Positions 21,326 to 32,464 are shown, counted from the stretch's first letter. The stretch is 64,000 bases of DNA from Stentor coeruleus (GCA_001970955.1 MPUH01000185.1:23582-87581); one strand, 5' to 3'. Notes: generated by a model from the sequence alone, not told the origin. Made by a program: numbers and translations.

Positions 21326-22678
21326 TTTATAAGGAGAAGAGAAAAAGAGTTTTTATCTGGATTTTTAAGTAGAGTCAGGGTTAGGATTGGAAAAGTTTTT
21401 AGAGGTTTTAGAGTTGAAAATGAAAGTTTTTTCGTGTGGATTTTTTGAATGGTTTAGAAGATTTATGTGGGAGAGGAAGATTTTTTTTTATGGTGGGGTT
21501 TATAAAGATATTTTTTATGAGAATTTAGGATTTTTATATAATTTTACGTAGTCACAGCTTTTATTTATATAGTAATTTTAGTATTCATTATAAATATTAT
21601 TTTTCGTTAAGATTGACTTTTTAGCTTCTGTTAGTTTATTCTTTCTTTAAAATTTTTATATTTGTTCTAAATAAAATCAGTAATATTTCTCCTGTTCGTT
21701 GTATGATAACTAAAATCATATACTATAACTAAATAAAATATATAATACTTACTAAATAGCAAGTCTCATATGCCAGGGTTCAGGATTTATAATTATAAAG
21801 TTAAAAAGAAAACAAATAGATATTCCAACACAAAACCAATCTAAAAAATCCACTTGACTATATAATTTATGTATATTTTATAAAAATTAACATCAGGAAA
21901 TTCTATGAAATTCTTAAGCACATTCGCAACAATGCATTCTTAAAAAAATATTATATAAATATACCCACAGTATCTAGCTTAATAATAAGTTAAAAAAACA
22001 CTTCTCAACTCATTTCCTATATTTTCTCATACTTAATAGCTTTGTAAGTTCAACCCTAAAAATATATTTTAGCATTTCACTATAGTATATATAATCATAA
22101 ATACAAAAACAAATCTGTTAAACCCAAAGCAGTTTGATAATAATAAAATTACATAGCAAGCCCTGAAAAATACCTCTTAAAAAAAAGTAACAGCCACATA
22201 AGATTTCAATTCAGAAATTTTGAATTCTTTTCCTTTATCTTCACTAAATGCAGTTTGATATAAATAACAGAGCAATAAGATAGGATTAACTTGTAATTGT
22301 CTACAGTGATAGTAACCTAAAAAATGTGATGAAATCTGGGGTTTCGAATAAGTGTTTATAAGTATGTATGAAAGAAAGCATCAAAAATTATAAAGCCTAT
22401 TTTTTATTAATTTTGAGTTTTGATGTACAAAACATAAATTTTAGGATTTTTTGCATTTTGTTATGATGCAGCACTAAATACTAACGAAATCATTTTTATA
22501 TAAATGGTTTAACTGAGAAAATGATTAGATTTTAAGAAAAAATATACCCGCACAAAGGAAAATGTAAGAAATGTATATTAAATTCCTAGTTTAATAAGAT
22601 TAGGATTTTAAAATGCAATTTATACCATTTTTATAGAAAATTTAAAGCAATAGAATATGGATTTTGTCTATAAAAATA
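21326..22678. other. Divergent intergenic region, 1.35 kb
   Basis: The left part is G/T-rich (the C/A-rich 5' flank of the kelch-BTB gene on the minus strand). The remainder is A/T-rich. No gene, tRNA or repeat is recognised. It presumably carries promoters for kelch-BTB (-) and the first CSC1-like gene (+). Confidence 0.5.
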
Positions 22679-25078
22679 ATGAATTCCCAAATCGGAAGAA
22701 GTGTTCAGATAGGAGGAGAAGTTTATAGCTATTCAGATAATAGGATGAGTCATCAACAGTATGTTGAGGATGTGTATAGACAGATAGAGGAAGTAGCAAA
22801 ACTCTCTGTAGCTGAAGAACATAGAAATCTTGTGTCGATTAGGAAGAATGCTGATGGAAAAATAAGAGAGTTTAATGTTTGCTGTAGTTCGACTAAGCAT
22901 TTTTCACAATACTCTCTAGGTCTTAGGTTGCACTTTATGCTAGTACAACAATTGATAATTATTTTTGCAGTTATTGCTGGAGTTAGCATTTTACCGTTAT
23001 ATCTGAACTATAAACAGAATTACTATTTGCCAGGACAAGTACAAAGCCAATTAGACTTTTTCACCATTGGCAATCAAGGCGAATATCTGGTAAATAATAC
23101 AAGAAGGTTTATGCTTGACATTCATAATGATGATGATATCTATTTAAGTATTTATGTCAGTGATGGGTGCTATTCAGGGTTTTTTATACTGATGATTCTA
23201 ATATTTTTTATAGTTGCCAACGTGCAAATAATGAAAGATTTAAAAGGTGTACATAAAATTTCTGATTACTCTTTAGAAATAAAAGGAATACCTCGAACTG
23301 ATGTAACTGAAGATGAAGTTAAAGAGCACTTTTCAAAATTTGGAGAAGTTGCTGAGGTTTTTCTTGGAAGAAGATATGGAGATTTACTTTTTACATATAC
23401 AGAACGGGCAAGACTCGAAGAAGAAATCAACCTTTTAACATCTTTAGATATAAAAAATGAGAAAGACCCTAACGAAGATAAAAAATTGCAAAAACTAAAA
23501 AATCAAAAAGCGAAATTTGATGAAAAAATAAGCAAAAATTTGGAAATTAGAAAGTATGAAGATCTTGAAATAAAAAGAGTTTATGTCGTTTTTAATAAAC
23601 AAGCTGATAAAAAAAATTGCTTAAAGATTTATAGTAGGACAAATTGTTGTGGATGTAGGTTACAGAAAAAGAAATTAAGGTTTAGAAAAAAGCATAAACT
23701 TACCGCTTTTCTTACTAAAGAACCTACAGACATAATATGGGAAAATATCGAAGTAGGAAAATCTTCAAGATGCTGTAGATTCTTATTTTCTATGTTTTTA
23801 ACATTATTCGTCCTTTTAGCATCAATCGGAATGATTTACTATGTCAAAGTTTCTCAAAAAAAATTGCCAACACAAGCTCAATGCGCTCTTAATAGCGAAG
23901 ATTATGAAAAATTCGAAACTTATTGCGAATGCCAAAAATTAGAAAGCGAAGAACTTATTAAAAAATCAACAGGTGATTGCGCAGATTATTTCAAAGATCT
24001 AACAAACTCATGGGGAATGAAGTTCCTCAGCAGCTTTGGGATTATTTTCATGAATTTCTTCGTAAAACTCATTATGAGAAAGCTCAGCAGTTTTGAAAAA
24101 CCCAAAAGCCAAACTGAAATCCAAACGAAAATTTTCAAAAAAATATTTATTCTCATGTTCATAAACACAGCAATTTTACCTTTTTTGGTCAATCTTAATG
24201 CTGAAGATCTTTCAAAATACATTTTTAAAGGAAGTTTTAGTGATTTTGAAAGAGAGTGGTTTTTAAAAGTTGGTAATTTGATATTGACATTGATGATAAT
24301 TAGTTTGGGCTCACCACATCTTATATATTTATTTATTGCATATCCTCTTGGATGGTGCTCTAGGAAATTTTGTTATAAATCAAAAAAAACGCAATATGAG
24401 CTGAATTTATTGTATACTGGGCCTGATTTTGATATTTCAACAAGGACTGCTATGATTTTTAATATGATTTTCACATGTTTTTTATATTCAGGAGGGATAC
24501 CTTTACTGAACTGTGTATGTTTTATATACTTGATTATTATTTATTATACAGATAAGTTCTTGATGTTAAGACATTTCAAAAGGCCCCCATTTTATACACA
24601 AGAAATCTATATTGCTGCTTTTCAGATACTCCCATGGGCAGTAATATTTCATTGTATGGTATCACTTTTTATGTATGGAAATAATGAGATTTTTAAAATT
24701 TACACCAAAGAAAACAAAACTATCCATAACATTTTCGGTGATGTATTCGGAGCACGTGTTGAAAAACCAGCGGGAATTGTTTTGATTTTCTTAGTTTTAT
24801 CAGGACTAGTTCTTATATTCACTATGAATTTCATAGAAATGATTTTTGGTAAATTAATAACAAAAATATCAAAGTCGAAAAATGAAGAAACTGAATTTAA
24901 AGATATAAGAAATGAATTAAGAAGAACAGGCCTTGATAGTTATGATATTAGAATGAATCCAGATTATGCCAAAATTATTCAATCGGTACTTAATAGTGAA
25001 GTTGAGACTAAAAGATTAATTGATGATCAAAATAAAACAAATGCTGAGGATAAAGGTAGAAATGATGATAGAGCTTAG
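22679..25078 (+). CDS. CSC1/OSCA/TMEM63-like membrane protein, copy 1
   Basis: The 799-aa protein starts at ATG 22679 (the upstream TTG is not used). It has the layout of CSC1/OSCA/TMEM63 osmo- or mechanosensitive cation channels. There are two N-terminal membrane segments (~90-115 and ~170-190) and a long cytosolic loop with an RRM-like fold (IPRTDVTEDEVKEHFSKFG, ~205-350). It continues with PTDIIWENIEVG, then about eight further hydrophobic segments with LNLLYTGPDFDISTRTA and YSGGIPLLN motifs seen in protist family members. Non-selective or Ca2+ conductance gated by membrane tension is family knowledge. Extracellular Cys residues in the 400-440 region may form disulfides. It forms a head-to-tail pair with the next gene, about 60% alike by eye. 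The stop is TAG. Confidence 0.85.
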   Translation: MNSQIGRSVQIGGEVYSYSDNRMSHQQYVEDVYRQIEEVAKLSVAEEHRNLVSIRKNADGKIREFNVCCSSTKHFSQYSLGLRLHFMLVQQLIIIFAVIAGVSILPLYLNYKQNYYLPGQVQSQLDFFTIGNQGEYLVNNTRRFMLDIHNDDDIYLSIYVSDGCYSGFFILMILIFFIVANVQIMKDLKGVHKISDYSLEIKGIPRTDVTEDEVKEHFSKFGEVAEVFLGRRYGDLLFTYTERARLEEEINLLTSLDIKNEKDPNEDKKLQKLKNQKAKFDEKISKNLEIRKYEDLEIKRVYVVFNKQADKKNCLKIYSRTNCCGCRLQKKKLRFRKKHKLTAFLTKEPTDIIWENIEVGKSSRCCRFLFSMFLTLFVLLASIGMIYYVKVSQKKLPTQAQCALNSEDYEKFETYCECQKLESEELIKKSTGDCADYFKDLTNSWGMKFLSSFGIIFMNFFVKLIMRKLSSFEKPKSQTEIQTKIFKKIFILMFINTAILPFLVNLNAEDLSKYIFKGSFSDFEREWFLKVGNLILTLMIISLGSPHLIYLFIAYPLGWCSRKFCYKSKKTQYELNLLYTGPDFDISTRTAMIFNMIFTCFLYSGGIPLLNCVCFIYLIIIYYTDKFLMLRHFKRPPFYTQEIYIAAFQILPWAVIFHCMVSLFMYGNNEIFKIYTKENKTIHNIFGDVFGARVEKPAGIVLIFLVLSGLVLIFTMNFIEMIFGKLITKISKSKNEETEFKDIRNELRRTGLDSYDIRMNPDYAKIIQSVLNSEVETKRLIDDQNKTNAEDKGRNDDRA

Positions 25079-25775
25079 TTATAGATTTTAGTTAGGATTT
25101 ACAAATATTAATTTTTGATTTTAAATGAAAAAAGGTTGGAGTTTTTAAGTTTAGGTAATTTAAAATGAAAATATTTAATTAGATATGTAGATAATTTTTT
25201 TATGAAAATGCTTATATTAATTTATAGAAGTTTGTGTTGTTTTTATATTTGTTGGTTATGTTTTATTTAGAATATAGTATCTTTTTAATAGGTAAAAATT
25301 CAGGAGTTTTTGACAATCATGGTGTAATAAAATGAAAGAAATTATAACAATCAGATTTGATAGTTTTGAATTAAATAGATAATATAATGAATCATAAATC
25401 ATATAATTTTAATCTATTATTTAAATCAATATTATAGATTATTTCAAATATTTATAAATTAGACCTAAAAATTGCAGCTTAGAGGAGGATATATTGGGAG
25501 AAACTGAAAGATATCACTTTTCCAAAATTTTCTCAAGAATCTACAATCAAAAAATTAACCATGAATGATAAAATTATTTTCATATATAAACATCAATTAA
25601 GCAATAGAAAAAAACATAATAAAAACCAAAAACCCATTCACAAACTCAATCATTACATTCCCATAACTATTTCCACTCTCATATCACATTCTCAAAAACT
25701 ATCTTCATAAGTTTCTTCAAAACTACCCAAAATACTTTTAACAACCAAAAATAATACTATCATAAATCATAAAAA
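25079..25775 (+). other. Intergenic between tandem CSC1-like genes
   Basis: The first half is G/T-rich (3' flank type) and the last 200 bp C/A-rich (5' flank type). No pseudogene remnant of either neighbour is seen. Confidence 0.5.
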
Positions 25776-28439
25776 ATGCAAGGTTTTGTCGAAGCTCTCG
25801 CTATCCACGCAGGTGGCGAAATACACGCCTATGCAGCAAATAGAAAAAGTCATATAGACTACATATCCCAAGTTATAACAGATCTACGAACCCCAGCATC
25901 ATTAGAAGTAGCAAAAAATCATCGAGACATGAATTCACTTCGAAATTGGGTCGATAATAAAGCTCATGAGTTCAGTTTCTGGTGTAGCTCAACCGTAAAA
26001 TTTGCCAGCTACTCTTTAGGTTTTGTCTTACATTTTATGCTAGTCAAACAGCTGATATTCATATTTTTCGTTGTTGCAGGGACAAGTATCCTTCAATTGT
26101 ATCTGAATTACAAAGGTAATTATTTTCCAGACTCAAAGGTTGGGAATGTTTTTGATAAATTTAGTATTGGGAATTGTTATGGGGAAAATAATTTAAGTTC
26201 TGATAGTGAAAGTGACAATGAAAGGGTTGATAAAGAGTATTTTTGGATTTGGGTTAGTGATTGCTGTTGTAGTGGGTTTATATTGCTTATGATATTAGGG
26301 TATTTTATTTATGCTTATATCAGTATTGGGCAAGAGTTAAAGAATACTCATAAAATATCAGATTTTACATTGGAAGTTAAAGGCTTACCAAGGACTGATG
26401 TTAAGGTTGAAGAGATTAAAGAACATTTTTCACAGTTTGGGCATATTGTTGAAGTGTTTATTGGAAGAAGATATGGAGACTGTTTGTACCTCTACACCGA
26501 AAAAGCTAAAATTTCTGAAGAAATTAAAATGCGCGAATCCTATCTTCACTTCCGTCAAATTGAACAAAGCACAGATAAAAAGCTTAAAAAACTCAACTCC
26601 AAACGTTATAAACTTGAGCTTAAAATAAGAGAAGGTAAAGCTGTAAAAAAACATGAAGACCTAGAAATAAAACGTGCTTATATTGTTTTTGATAGACAAG
26701 ATGACAAAATCCGTTGTCTAAAAATCTACAACCGGACTAACTGCTGTGGTTGCAAAGTTCAAAAAAAGAAATACAAATTCCGAGGTAAAAACAAACTTGA
26801 ATTATTTCCAAGCACCGAACCATCAGACATAATCTGGGAAAATCTTGAAATAGGTAAATGTTCTCGTTTTTTCCGATTTCTTTGTTCTCTAATCTTAACA
26901 ATAATCTTCTTAGCAATGTCAATAGCCATGATTTACTATGTAAAAACCGCTCAAAGCAAACTTCCAACAGACAAAGAATGTGAAGCATACAAAGATATTA
27001 ATATACCTGGTGAATCAAAAGATGATAATCAAACTTTATGTTACTGTGAAAATTTATCAAGTAGTGATTTGATTGAAAAAGATAATGCTGAAACATGCTA
27101 TGTTTATATAGAATATGTTACTCATGCATGGGGTATGAAATTTCTAAGCAGTTTCGGGATTATTTTAGTGAATTTTTTTTTAAAAGTTGTCATGAGGAAA
27201 TTAAGTAGTTTCGAAAGGCCTAAAACAAAAAGTGAAATCCAAACAAAGATTTTTAAAAAAGTCCTTTTGGTCATGTTTATCAATACAGCTATATTGATTT
27301 TCTTAGTAAATCTTACAATACCTGCTTTATCTGATTATGTTCTTCAAGGGAAATACACTGATTTTACCCGTGAATGGTTTTTAGCAGTTGGCAGTTTGAT
27401 ATTTAGTCTTATGTTAATAAGTCTTGTTTCCCCACATTTGATATTTTTGTTTATAGCTTATCCTCTTAGTGCTTGTAAACGGAAATGCTGCTGGCGTACA
27501 AAAAAATCTCAATATGAACTTAATATGTTATATACAGGACCAGAATTTGATATCGCTACTAGAACCGCTCAGATTTTTAACGTCATTTTTACATCGTATT
27601 TATATTCTGGAGGTATCCCCCTTCTTAACTGCACATGTTTTATTTTTTTAATTATCATTTACTATACTGATAAGTTCTTAGTACTCAAACATAATAGAAG
27701 TCCACCATATTATAATGAAGATTTATATATTTCAGCTATGAAAATATTCCCAATTGCTGTTATGTTACATTGTGCAGTTTCTTTGTATATATATGGAAGT
27801 CCTAGTATTTTCCCAGTATTTTATGATGAAAACTCTACAGTTCACACTATATTTGGAGATACTCTAGGTAAAAGGATTGAAAGGCCATCAGGTTATGTGA
27901 ACTGTTTTTTGATTATTGGGGGAATATGTCTTATTGGTCTGTTGAATTTTTTAGATTTAATATGTGGATGTTGTATAAAGAAAATTAGAGAATCAACTAG
28001 AAAACAAGGGACTTTTACTGAACTTAAAGATGATATAAGCAAAACTGGGCTTTGTACTTATGATATAAGATCTAATCCTGATTATGCTATGATAATCAAT
28101 GAAATGGATGAATCAGTAATGCTAGATAGTATGCATAATAAACAAGATTATTTTGACACTTTACGTAGTCGTGGGCCTACTTCCCGCAACGAAACCCTTT
28201 TAGCTCATTTATCTATAGACAAAGGTAATGAAGCTGATGAAAGTGTAGAGCCGAAATGCTTACATAATGATGAATCTTATAGCGACAGTTCAAATCCTGA
28301 CTTTTCCCGTGATGAAAAATATCAAATTGATGTTACGAATTATAGTAAGAAAAACACTTTAGCTCTAGCTGAACCTGAAGAGGTATCATTAAGAGATGAA
28401 GATATTGAGCAGATAAACTCTGAGTCAATAGAAATTTAG
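25776..28439 (+). CDS. CSC1/OSCA/TMEM63-like membrane protein, copy 2
   Basis: The 887-aa paralogue of the upstream gene keeps the same order: N-terminal membrane helix (SLGFVLHFMLVKQLIFIFF), a second helix, an RRM-like cytosolic loop (LPRTDVKVEEIKEHFSQFG), PSDIIWENLEIG, then the C-terminal helix bundle with LNMLYTGPEFDIATRTA and YSGGIPLLNC. It differs by an acidic, Ser-rich insert in the first extracellular loop (~145-160). It also has a ~110-residue acidic cytosolic tail absent from copy 1. Likely a mechanosensitive or osmosensitive channel. The pair presumably arose by local duplication. It is convergent with the WD40 gene; only 28 bp separate the stop codons. Confidence 0.85.
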   Translation: MQGFVEALAIHAGGEIHAYAANRKSHIDYISQVITDLRTPASLEVAKNHRDMNSLRNWVDNKAHEFSFWCSSTVKFASYSLGFVLHFMLVKQLIFIFFVVAGTSILQLYLNYKGNYFPDSKVGNVFDKFSIGNCYGENNLSSDSESDNERVDKEYFWIWVSDCCCSGFILLMILGYFIYAYISIGQELKNTHKISDFTLEVKGLPRTDVKVEEIKEHFSQFGHIVEVFIGRRYGDCLYLYTEKAKISEEIKMRESYLHFRQIEQSTDKKLKKLNSKRYKLELKIREGKAVKKHEDLEIKRAYIVFDRQDDKIRCLKIYNRTNCCGCKVQKKKYKFRGKNKLELFPSTEPSDIIWENLEIGKCSRFFRFLCSLILTIIFLAMSIAMIYYVKTAQSKLPTDKECEAYKDINIPGESKDDNQTLCYCENLSSSDLIEKDNAETCYVYIEYVTHAWGMKFLSSFGIILVNFFLKVVMRKLSSFERPKTKSEIQTKIFKKVLLVMFINTAILIFLVNLTIPALSDYVLQGKYTDFTREWFLAVGSLIFSLMLISLVSPHLIFLFIAYPLSACKRKCCWRTKKSQYELNMLYTGPEFDIATRTAQIFNVIFTSYLYSGGIPLLNCTCFIFLIIIYYTDKFLVLKHNRSPPYYNEDLYISAMKIFPIAVMLHCAVSLYIYGSPSIFPVFYDENSTVHTIFGDTLGKRIERPSGYVNCFLIIGGICLIGLLNFLDLICGCCIKKIRESTRKQGTFTELKDDISKTGLCTYDIRSNPDYAMIINEMDESVMLDSMHNKQDYFDTLRSRGPTSRNETLLAHLSIDKGNEADESVEPKCLHNDESYSDSSNPDFSRDEKYQIDVTNYSKKNTLALAEPEEVSLRDEDIEQINSESIEI

Positions 28440-28467
28440 GTTTTTTTTAACTAAATACGCATACTAT

Positions 28468-29451
28468 CTAATTTTCTACTGAAATAGTGTCAATTGTATA
28501 AACATTGACAAGGTGTTCTGTTGTAACAGCGGCGAATTTTTCAATACCCTGACAGAAATCTAAACAAAATATCCCAGGACTATCAGTAATTTCGCCAATA
28601 GTCCTTAAATTTGTCCTATCTACATAAAGTAATTGAGAGTTTCCAGTACATCCAATAGCAAGTCCTGATCTGTCAAACGATTTCTGTATTTGTAAAGTGT
28701 ATATCTTGCAAGGTTTCTCATCACGAATAAAACTCTCACTACGAATCATAGTAAAATTCCTCAAATCCCATAAGGCAAGTTGATCTTTACTATCATAACT
28801 ACCAGTATAAAGAACTTGATCATAATAATCAATACTCTCTCCACATATATGTGGACCAAAAATCCCACCAACACTAATCCCAGTCCTTAAATCCCAAAGA
28901 ATCACATTATTATCCCATCCACCACTTACAAGACAATTTTCATCAAGCCACTTAACAGCAAAAATCCTATTGCTATGACCTAATCTTGACCCTCTTCCTG
29001 GGTTAAAAGTTGTTAATAAACTTCTTGATAATTCATCATAAATTTTTATACTCATGTTATTACACCCTACAGCAAATCTACTTCCTGTTTGAGTTATGTC
29101 TGAACATAAAATTTGAGTATTTTCAAGGGTAAATTTATCTAAAAGTTTTCCTGATGTAGCATGCCAATGGGATATATAACCATCACCTGTTGTTGCTACT
29201 AAAACATTTTGTGTATTACCATGAGTTGGTCGCCATTTGATTGAGGTTACTGATGGGGTTTCTATTGTCATTCTACAGTTTAGGCTACGGATTACATGGC
29301 ATGTGTTAGATGAGAAAACCCGGACAAAGCCATCTGAACATCCGACAGCGAAATGAGTGTCGTCCAAGTTGTATTGGATTGAGAGAGTGTCAGCGTGCTT
29401 TTCTTCAGCTGAACTTTCTAAGCGCAGAGATTTTGGATGCAAAGATTCCAT
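28468..29451 (-). CDS. WD40-repeat protein
   Basis: The 327-aa protein is essentially one seven-bladed WD40 propeller. Blades include TLSIQYNLDDTHFAVGCSDGFVRVF, a GYISHWHATSGKLLDKF blade, FAVKWLDENCLVSGGWDNNVILWDLRTG and DQLALWDLRNFTMI. Such propellers are protein-interaction platforms; no catalytic role. No flanking domains identify the subfamily. Its start is only 95 bp from the start of the divergent rhodanese-like gene, so the two share a very short promoter. The stop is TAG. Confidence 0.85.
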   Translation of the reverse strand: MESLHPKSLRLESSAEEKHADTLSIQYNLDDTHFAVGCSDGFVRVFSSNTCHVIRSLNCRMTIETPSVTSIKWRPTHGNTQNVLVATTGDGYISHWHATSGKLLDKFTLENTQILCSDITQTGSRFAVGCNNMSIKIYDELSRSLLTTFNPGRGSRLGHSNRIFAVKWLDENCLVSGGWDNNVILWDLRTGISVGGIFGPHICGESIDYYDQVLYTGSYDSKDQLALWDLRNFTMIRSESFIRDEKPCKIYTLQIQKSFDRSGLAIGCTGNSQLLYVDRTNLRTIGEITDSPGIFCLDFCQGIEKFAAVTTEHLVNVYTIDTISVEN

Positions 29452-29546
29452 TTAAAGGTTATTTAAGTGTGACTTATTATTCAGATAAAAAAACTATATC
29501 AAAAAGTATTCATCACAAAAAATATGCGCAACTTTTATTATAGAAT

Positions 29547-30417
29547 ATGTCAGTGTTTATTACAACCGAAGAATTACTGCAAAAAGGTCTGGACAACTGC
29601 TGTTTAGTATGTTGTTGTTCAGAAAACCAAGAGCCAAGCGAGCATNTGCTGTTTAGTATGTTGTTGTTCAGAAAACCAAGAGCCAAGCGAGCATTTATTC
29701 AGTTCAACCCTATTCCAAATCCACAGCAACGCTAATATGTTTTTCCAATCTTTACGTACACTAGTACTTCCTCCAGACAAATTTATAGTCTGTTATGATT
29801 ATTCTGGATATATAGATTCATCAAAAGCATACTGGGGACTAACTTCAATTGGTTTCAAAGTACAAATTTTAATCTTTAAACCTCAATTAATGCCTATTCT
29901 TCAAGTAATCAGCGGCCGCCCACCAATGATAAATTTTGAAAGAAAACTATTTAGAAACATCAATCATAATATCCTAACAAGTAAAAGAATGATATTAGAA
30001 GCCAATAAAAAATTTGAAATGATTAAAATAAACTTTCTTACATTTGATATTGTAGATGATATGGGAAAACTTATAAGTAAAGAGAATATTATAGAATATT
30101 TAGCATCATCTGGAGTACCGATTCCAATAAATAAAACGGTACTTTATGGAAAAAAATCTTTTGTTGCTGCGTTGTTAATAAAACATGCTGTTGGATGTGA
30201 ACTTATGGTTATGGCTGATAATTATAATGATGTTGAGTTTAGAAGTTTAAATCATAAAATGATTGAGTCTGGAGAATTTTATAATACGAATCAACAAGGA
30301 CATGAAATAAAAACTTTTTATGAAACTATGATAGCTACAAGTTTTGGAAATAATAGCAAATCGTCGAATATTGAAATCAGATCTAATGTTGGTTGTCGAA
30401 AATGCTCAATATTTTAG
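29547..30417 (+). CDS. Divergent two-domain rhodanese/sulfurtransferase-like protein with CaaX end
   Basis: With the duplicated segment at the N (29646) counted once, the frame runs from ATG 29547 to TAG 30417, about 273 aa. The annotated split into two ORFs is an assembly effect. The N-terminal half resembles rhodanese domain 1 of thiosulfate/mercaptopyruvate sulfurtransferases (ITTEELL; IVCYDYSGYIDSSKAYWGL, like the VVYDxxG...RxWWxL motif). In the second half the expected catalytic Cys loop aligns with VLYGKKSFVAALL, with Gly instead of Cys, so transferase activity is unlikely. The protein ends CRKCSIF; CSIF fits a CaaX prenylation box. It may be a membrane-tethered pseudo-enzyme (inference). 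The rhodanese assignment is by pattern only. Confidence 0.6.
29598..29694. repeat. Assembly junction: duplicated flank around N at 29646
   Basis: A 48-bp sequence at 29598-29645 is repeated exactly at 29647-29694, separated by a single N. It splits the rhodanese-like gene into two apparent ORFs. With a single copy the two join in frame. Confidence 0.9.
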
Positions 30418-31840
30418 TTAATTACTTGTTTCTATAACTTTATGGTTGTTTTGGTATTTTTTTTTTATGATAGGAAAATGCTGTTAAATGTTGTTTGGGA
30501 TGTATTTTGGAGTGTTACTAGCAAATTATTGTATAGATACTCTTTTGAAACAGATATTCATCTTCATATTCTTATATAGTTTGATTAGTGATATTGATAT
30601 TTTTTTCGAAATCCTTGTATATCATCACCTCCATTATTAGTTTCAGTAACAATATTTTCTCTTTTCTTTTCTAACTGATAAATTTCAAAAATTAATTTGA
30701 ATTTGTATATATAAAAACTCATCAATTTTTATTGTAAAATTGCTCTACATATATTAAGTTGCAGAGCATGTAGGTGAAAACTCTGATTATTATGAATTTT
30801 CTTTAGCATGATAATATTGTTCGAAGCCATAGCCTTTTTTAAGTGCAACTAAACCTTTATAGCAAAAATATCATATATAATATCAGCCTGATACAAATAT
30901 GGGAATCAAAATATTATTCAAATTCAGGAAAAGATCATTGAAACAAATTGTAATCTTCAAATTTTCTATTCAGTGATCCATAAAAGTCTCTATTCACAAA
31001 TATTTTATCAATATTGCACTACACACATTTCTGATTCTATACAACTTGTGCTATCAATATTTTCTCTGTAATTGACTGAAGAGATTTCAAGTGCGATTTA
31101 TAAATTTTCTAGATTTTCAACTTATGATTGCAACTCTTCTTCAAGTTTTAAGATTTTGATTTGATTAATGACTCAAAGTATCGTTTTGAATTATTACTCA
31201 TTATTAAGTTTTTTGATTTTATTATGAATAAGAAAGTTTGTGCTTTATAAAATGATATCTTGGATTTTTCAGCTAGGGTTTCTAGTGATTTGGCTAATAC
31301 ATACACATTAATTTGTTTTTGATTAATACAGAGCTTAGGGTTAAGAATTATAAAAACATTTAGTGTTTTGGATATTTATTTTTAGATTAAATTTGATACT
31401 TTAGTTATAAGAAATATCGAGTATGGGTGAATATAAATTGATAATAGTATTTTATAGAAGGAAAATGATGGATTTAAATATAGGTAATGATGATTTAAAG
31501 ATTTTTTTAGATATGAACTTGATATAGATAAATAAAGGTTAGTTTTGAGGATTTTTTAAAGACAGCTAGGTCTTCTATATTATTATTAAAACCGTAATGA
31601 CTTGTATCTCTATTACCCAATACAAACCTCATAACTCAAAAAGCAAATACCACAACTTCCAACATCAGATCTTTTAAACGAACTTAAACCATAAAAACCT
31701 ATTAAAATCCAATTATCAATCATAAATTTTTTTTTTCTCACTCCTAATCCACATTAAACCTATTTCTACTTCAAAACCTCATCTTCCTAACAATCAAAAC
31801 CAAAATCCTTTTCCCATTCAAAAATCAAAATGAAATATAT
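30418..31840. other. Intergenic, 1.4 kb same-strand spacer
   Basis: AT-rich, with a G/T-rich half and then a C/A-rich final 250 bp before the TXNDC9-like ATG. No ORF with protein-like composition, no tRNA and no repeat is seen. Confidence 0.5.
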
Positions 31841-32464
31841 ATGCTCGGGGGTAAAATCGGCGGCGGGAAAACAAACAAGCTCTTATCCAATATAGCAACC
31901 TCATACGTTGCTGAAAAAGCTTCAGAACATTTACAAAACTATGCCAAAGAAGCAGAAGAGGCAGAATCAAACGACAACGAAGAATCAGAACTTGAAATAC
32001 TTCGGCAAAAAAGGCTCGAGGAAATGAAAAATACACGAAAAGAATTGCAAGAAAACATATCTTTAAGAGGACATGGAGAATACACAGAAATAACTCAAGA
32101 CGAATTCTTACCAAATGTTACAGGAAGTAAACAAGTTGTATGTCATTTCTACCATAAAGATTTTCAAAGATGTAAAATAATAGACAACCATTTAAGAATA
32201 CTTGCACGAACACATCCTGAAACTAAGTTTGTATACATCAATGCTGAAAAATCTCCTTTTTTTGTTGAAAGATTAGCTATCAGAACGCTACCGAGTTTAT
32301 TGTTTTTTAGAGATGGGGTTAATTTTGAAAGAGTTCTTGGGTTTGATGGGATAAGTAATAAGGATTCATTTCCTACAGCGGCTATGGCAAAAAGATTGAT
32401 TAGGTCAAATATGATAAACCCAATTAATCATGATGAGAGTGGATCTGATAGTGATGAAGATTAG
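31841..32464 (+). CDS. TXNDC9: TXNDC9/phosducin-like thioredoxin-fold protein
   Basis: The 207-aa protein matches TXNDC9 (phosducin-like 3 group). It has an acidic helical N-terminal region (LEILRQKRLEEMKN), the signature GHGEYTEITQDEFLP, and a thioredoxin fold (~85-185) with VVCHFYHKDFQRCKIIDNHL and ETKFVYINAEKSPFFVERL. The redox CxxC is absent, as in the family. It ends in an acidic SDSDED tail. Family members act as co-factors of the CCT chaperonin in folding tubulin and actin; that role here is inference from homology, and is sensible in a tubulin-rich ciliate. An upstream ATG at 31830 is out of frame. The stop is TAG. Confidence 0.88.
   Translation: MLGGKIGGGKTNKLLSNIATSYVAEKASEHLQNYAKEAEEAESNDNEESELEILRQKRLEEMKNTRKELQENISLRGHGEYTEITQDEFLPNVTGSKQVVCHFYHKDFQRCKIIDNHLRILARTHPETKFVYINAEKSPFFVERLAIRTLPSLLFFRDGVNFERVLGFDGISNKDSFPTAAMAKRLIRSNMINPINHDESGSDSDED

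Noticed and set aside
30820-30860. GTTCGAAGCC-like word resembling a tRNA T-loop
   Set aside because: No cloverleaf, acceptor-stem pairing or anticodon arm around it. No tRNA was identified elsewhere either.
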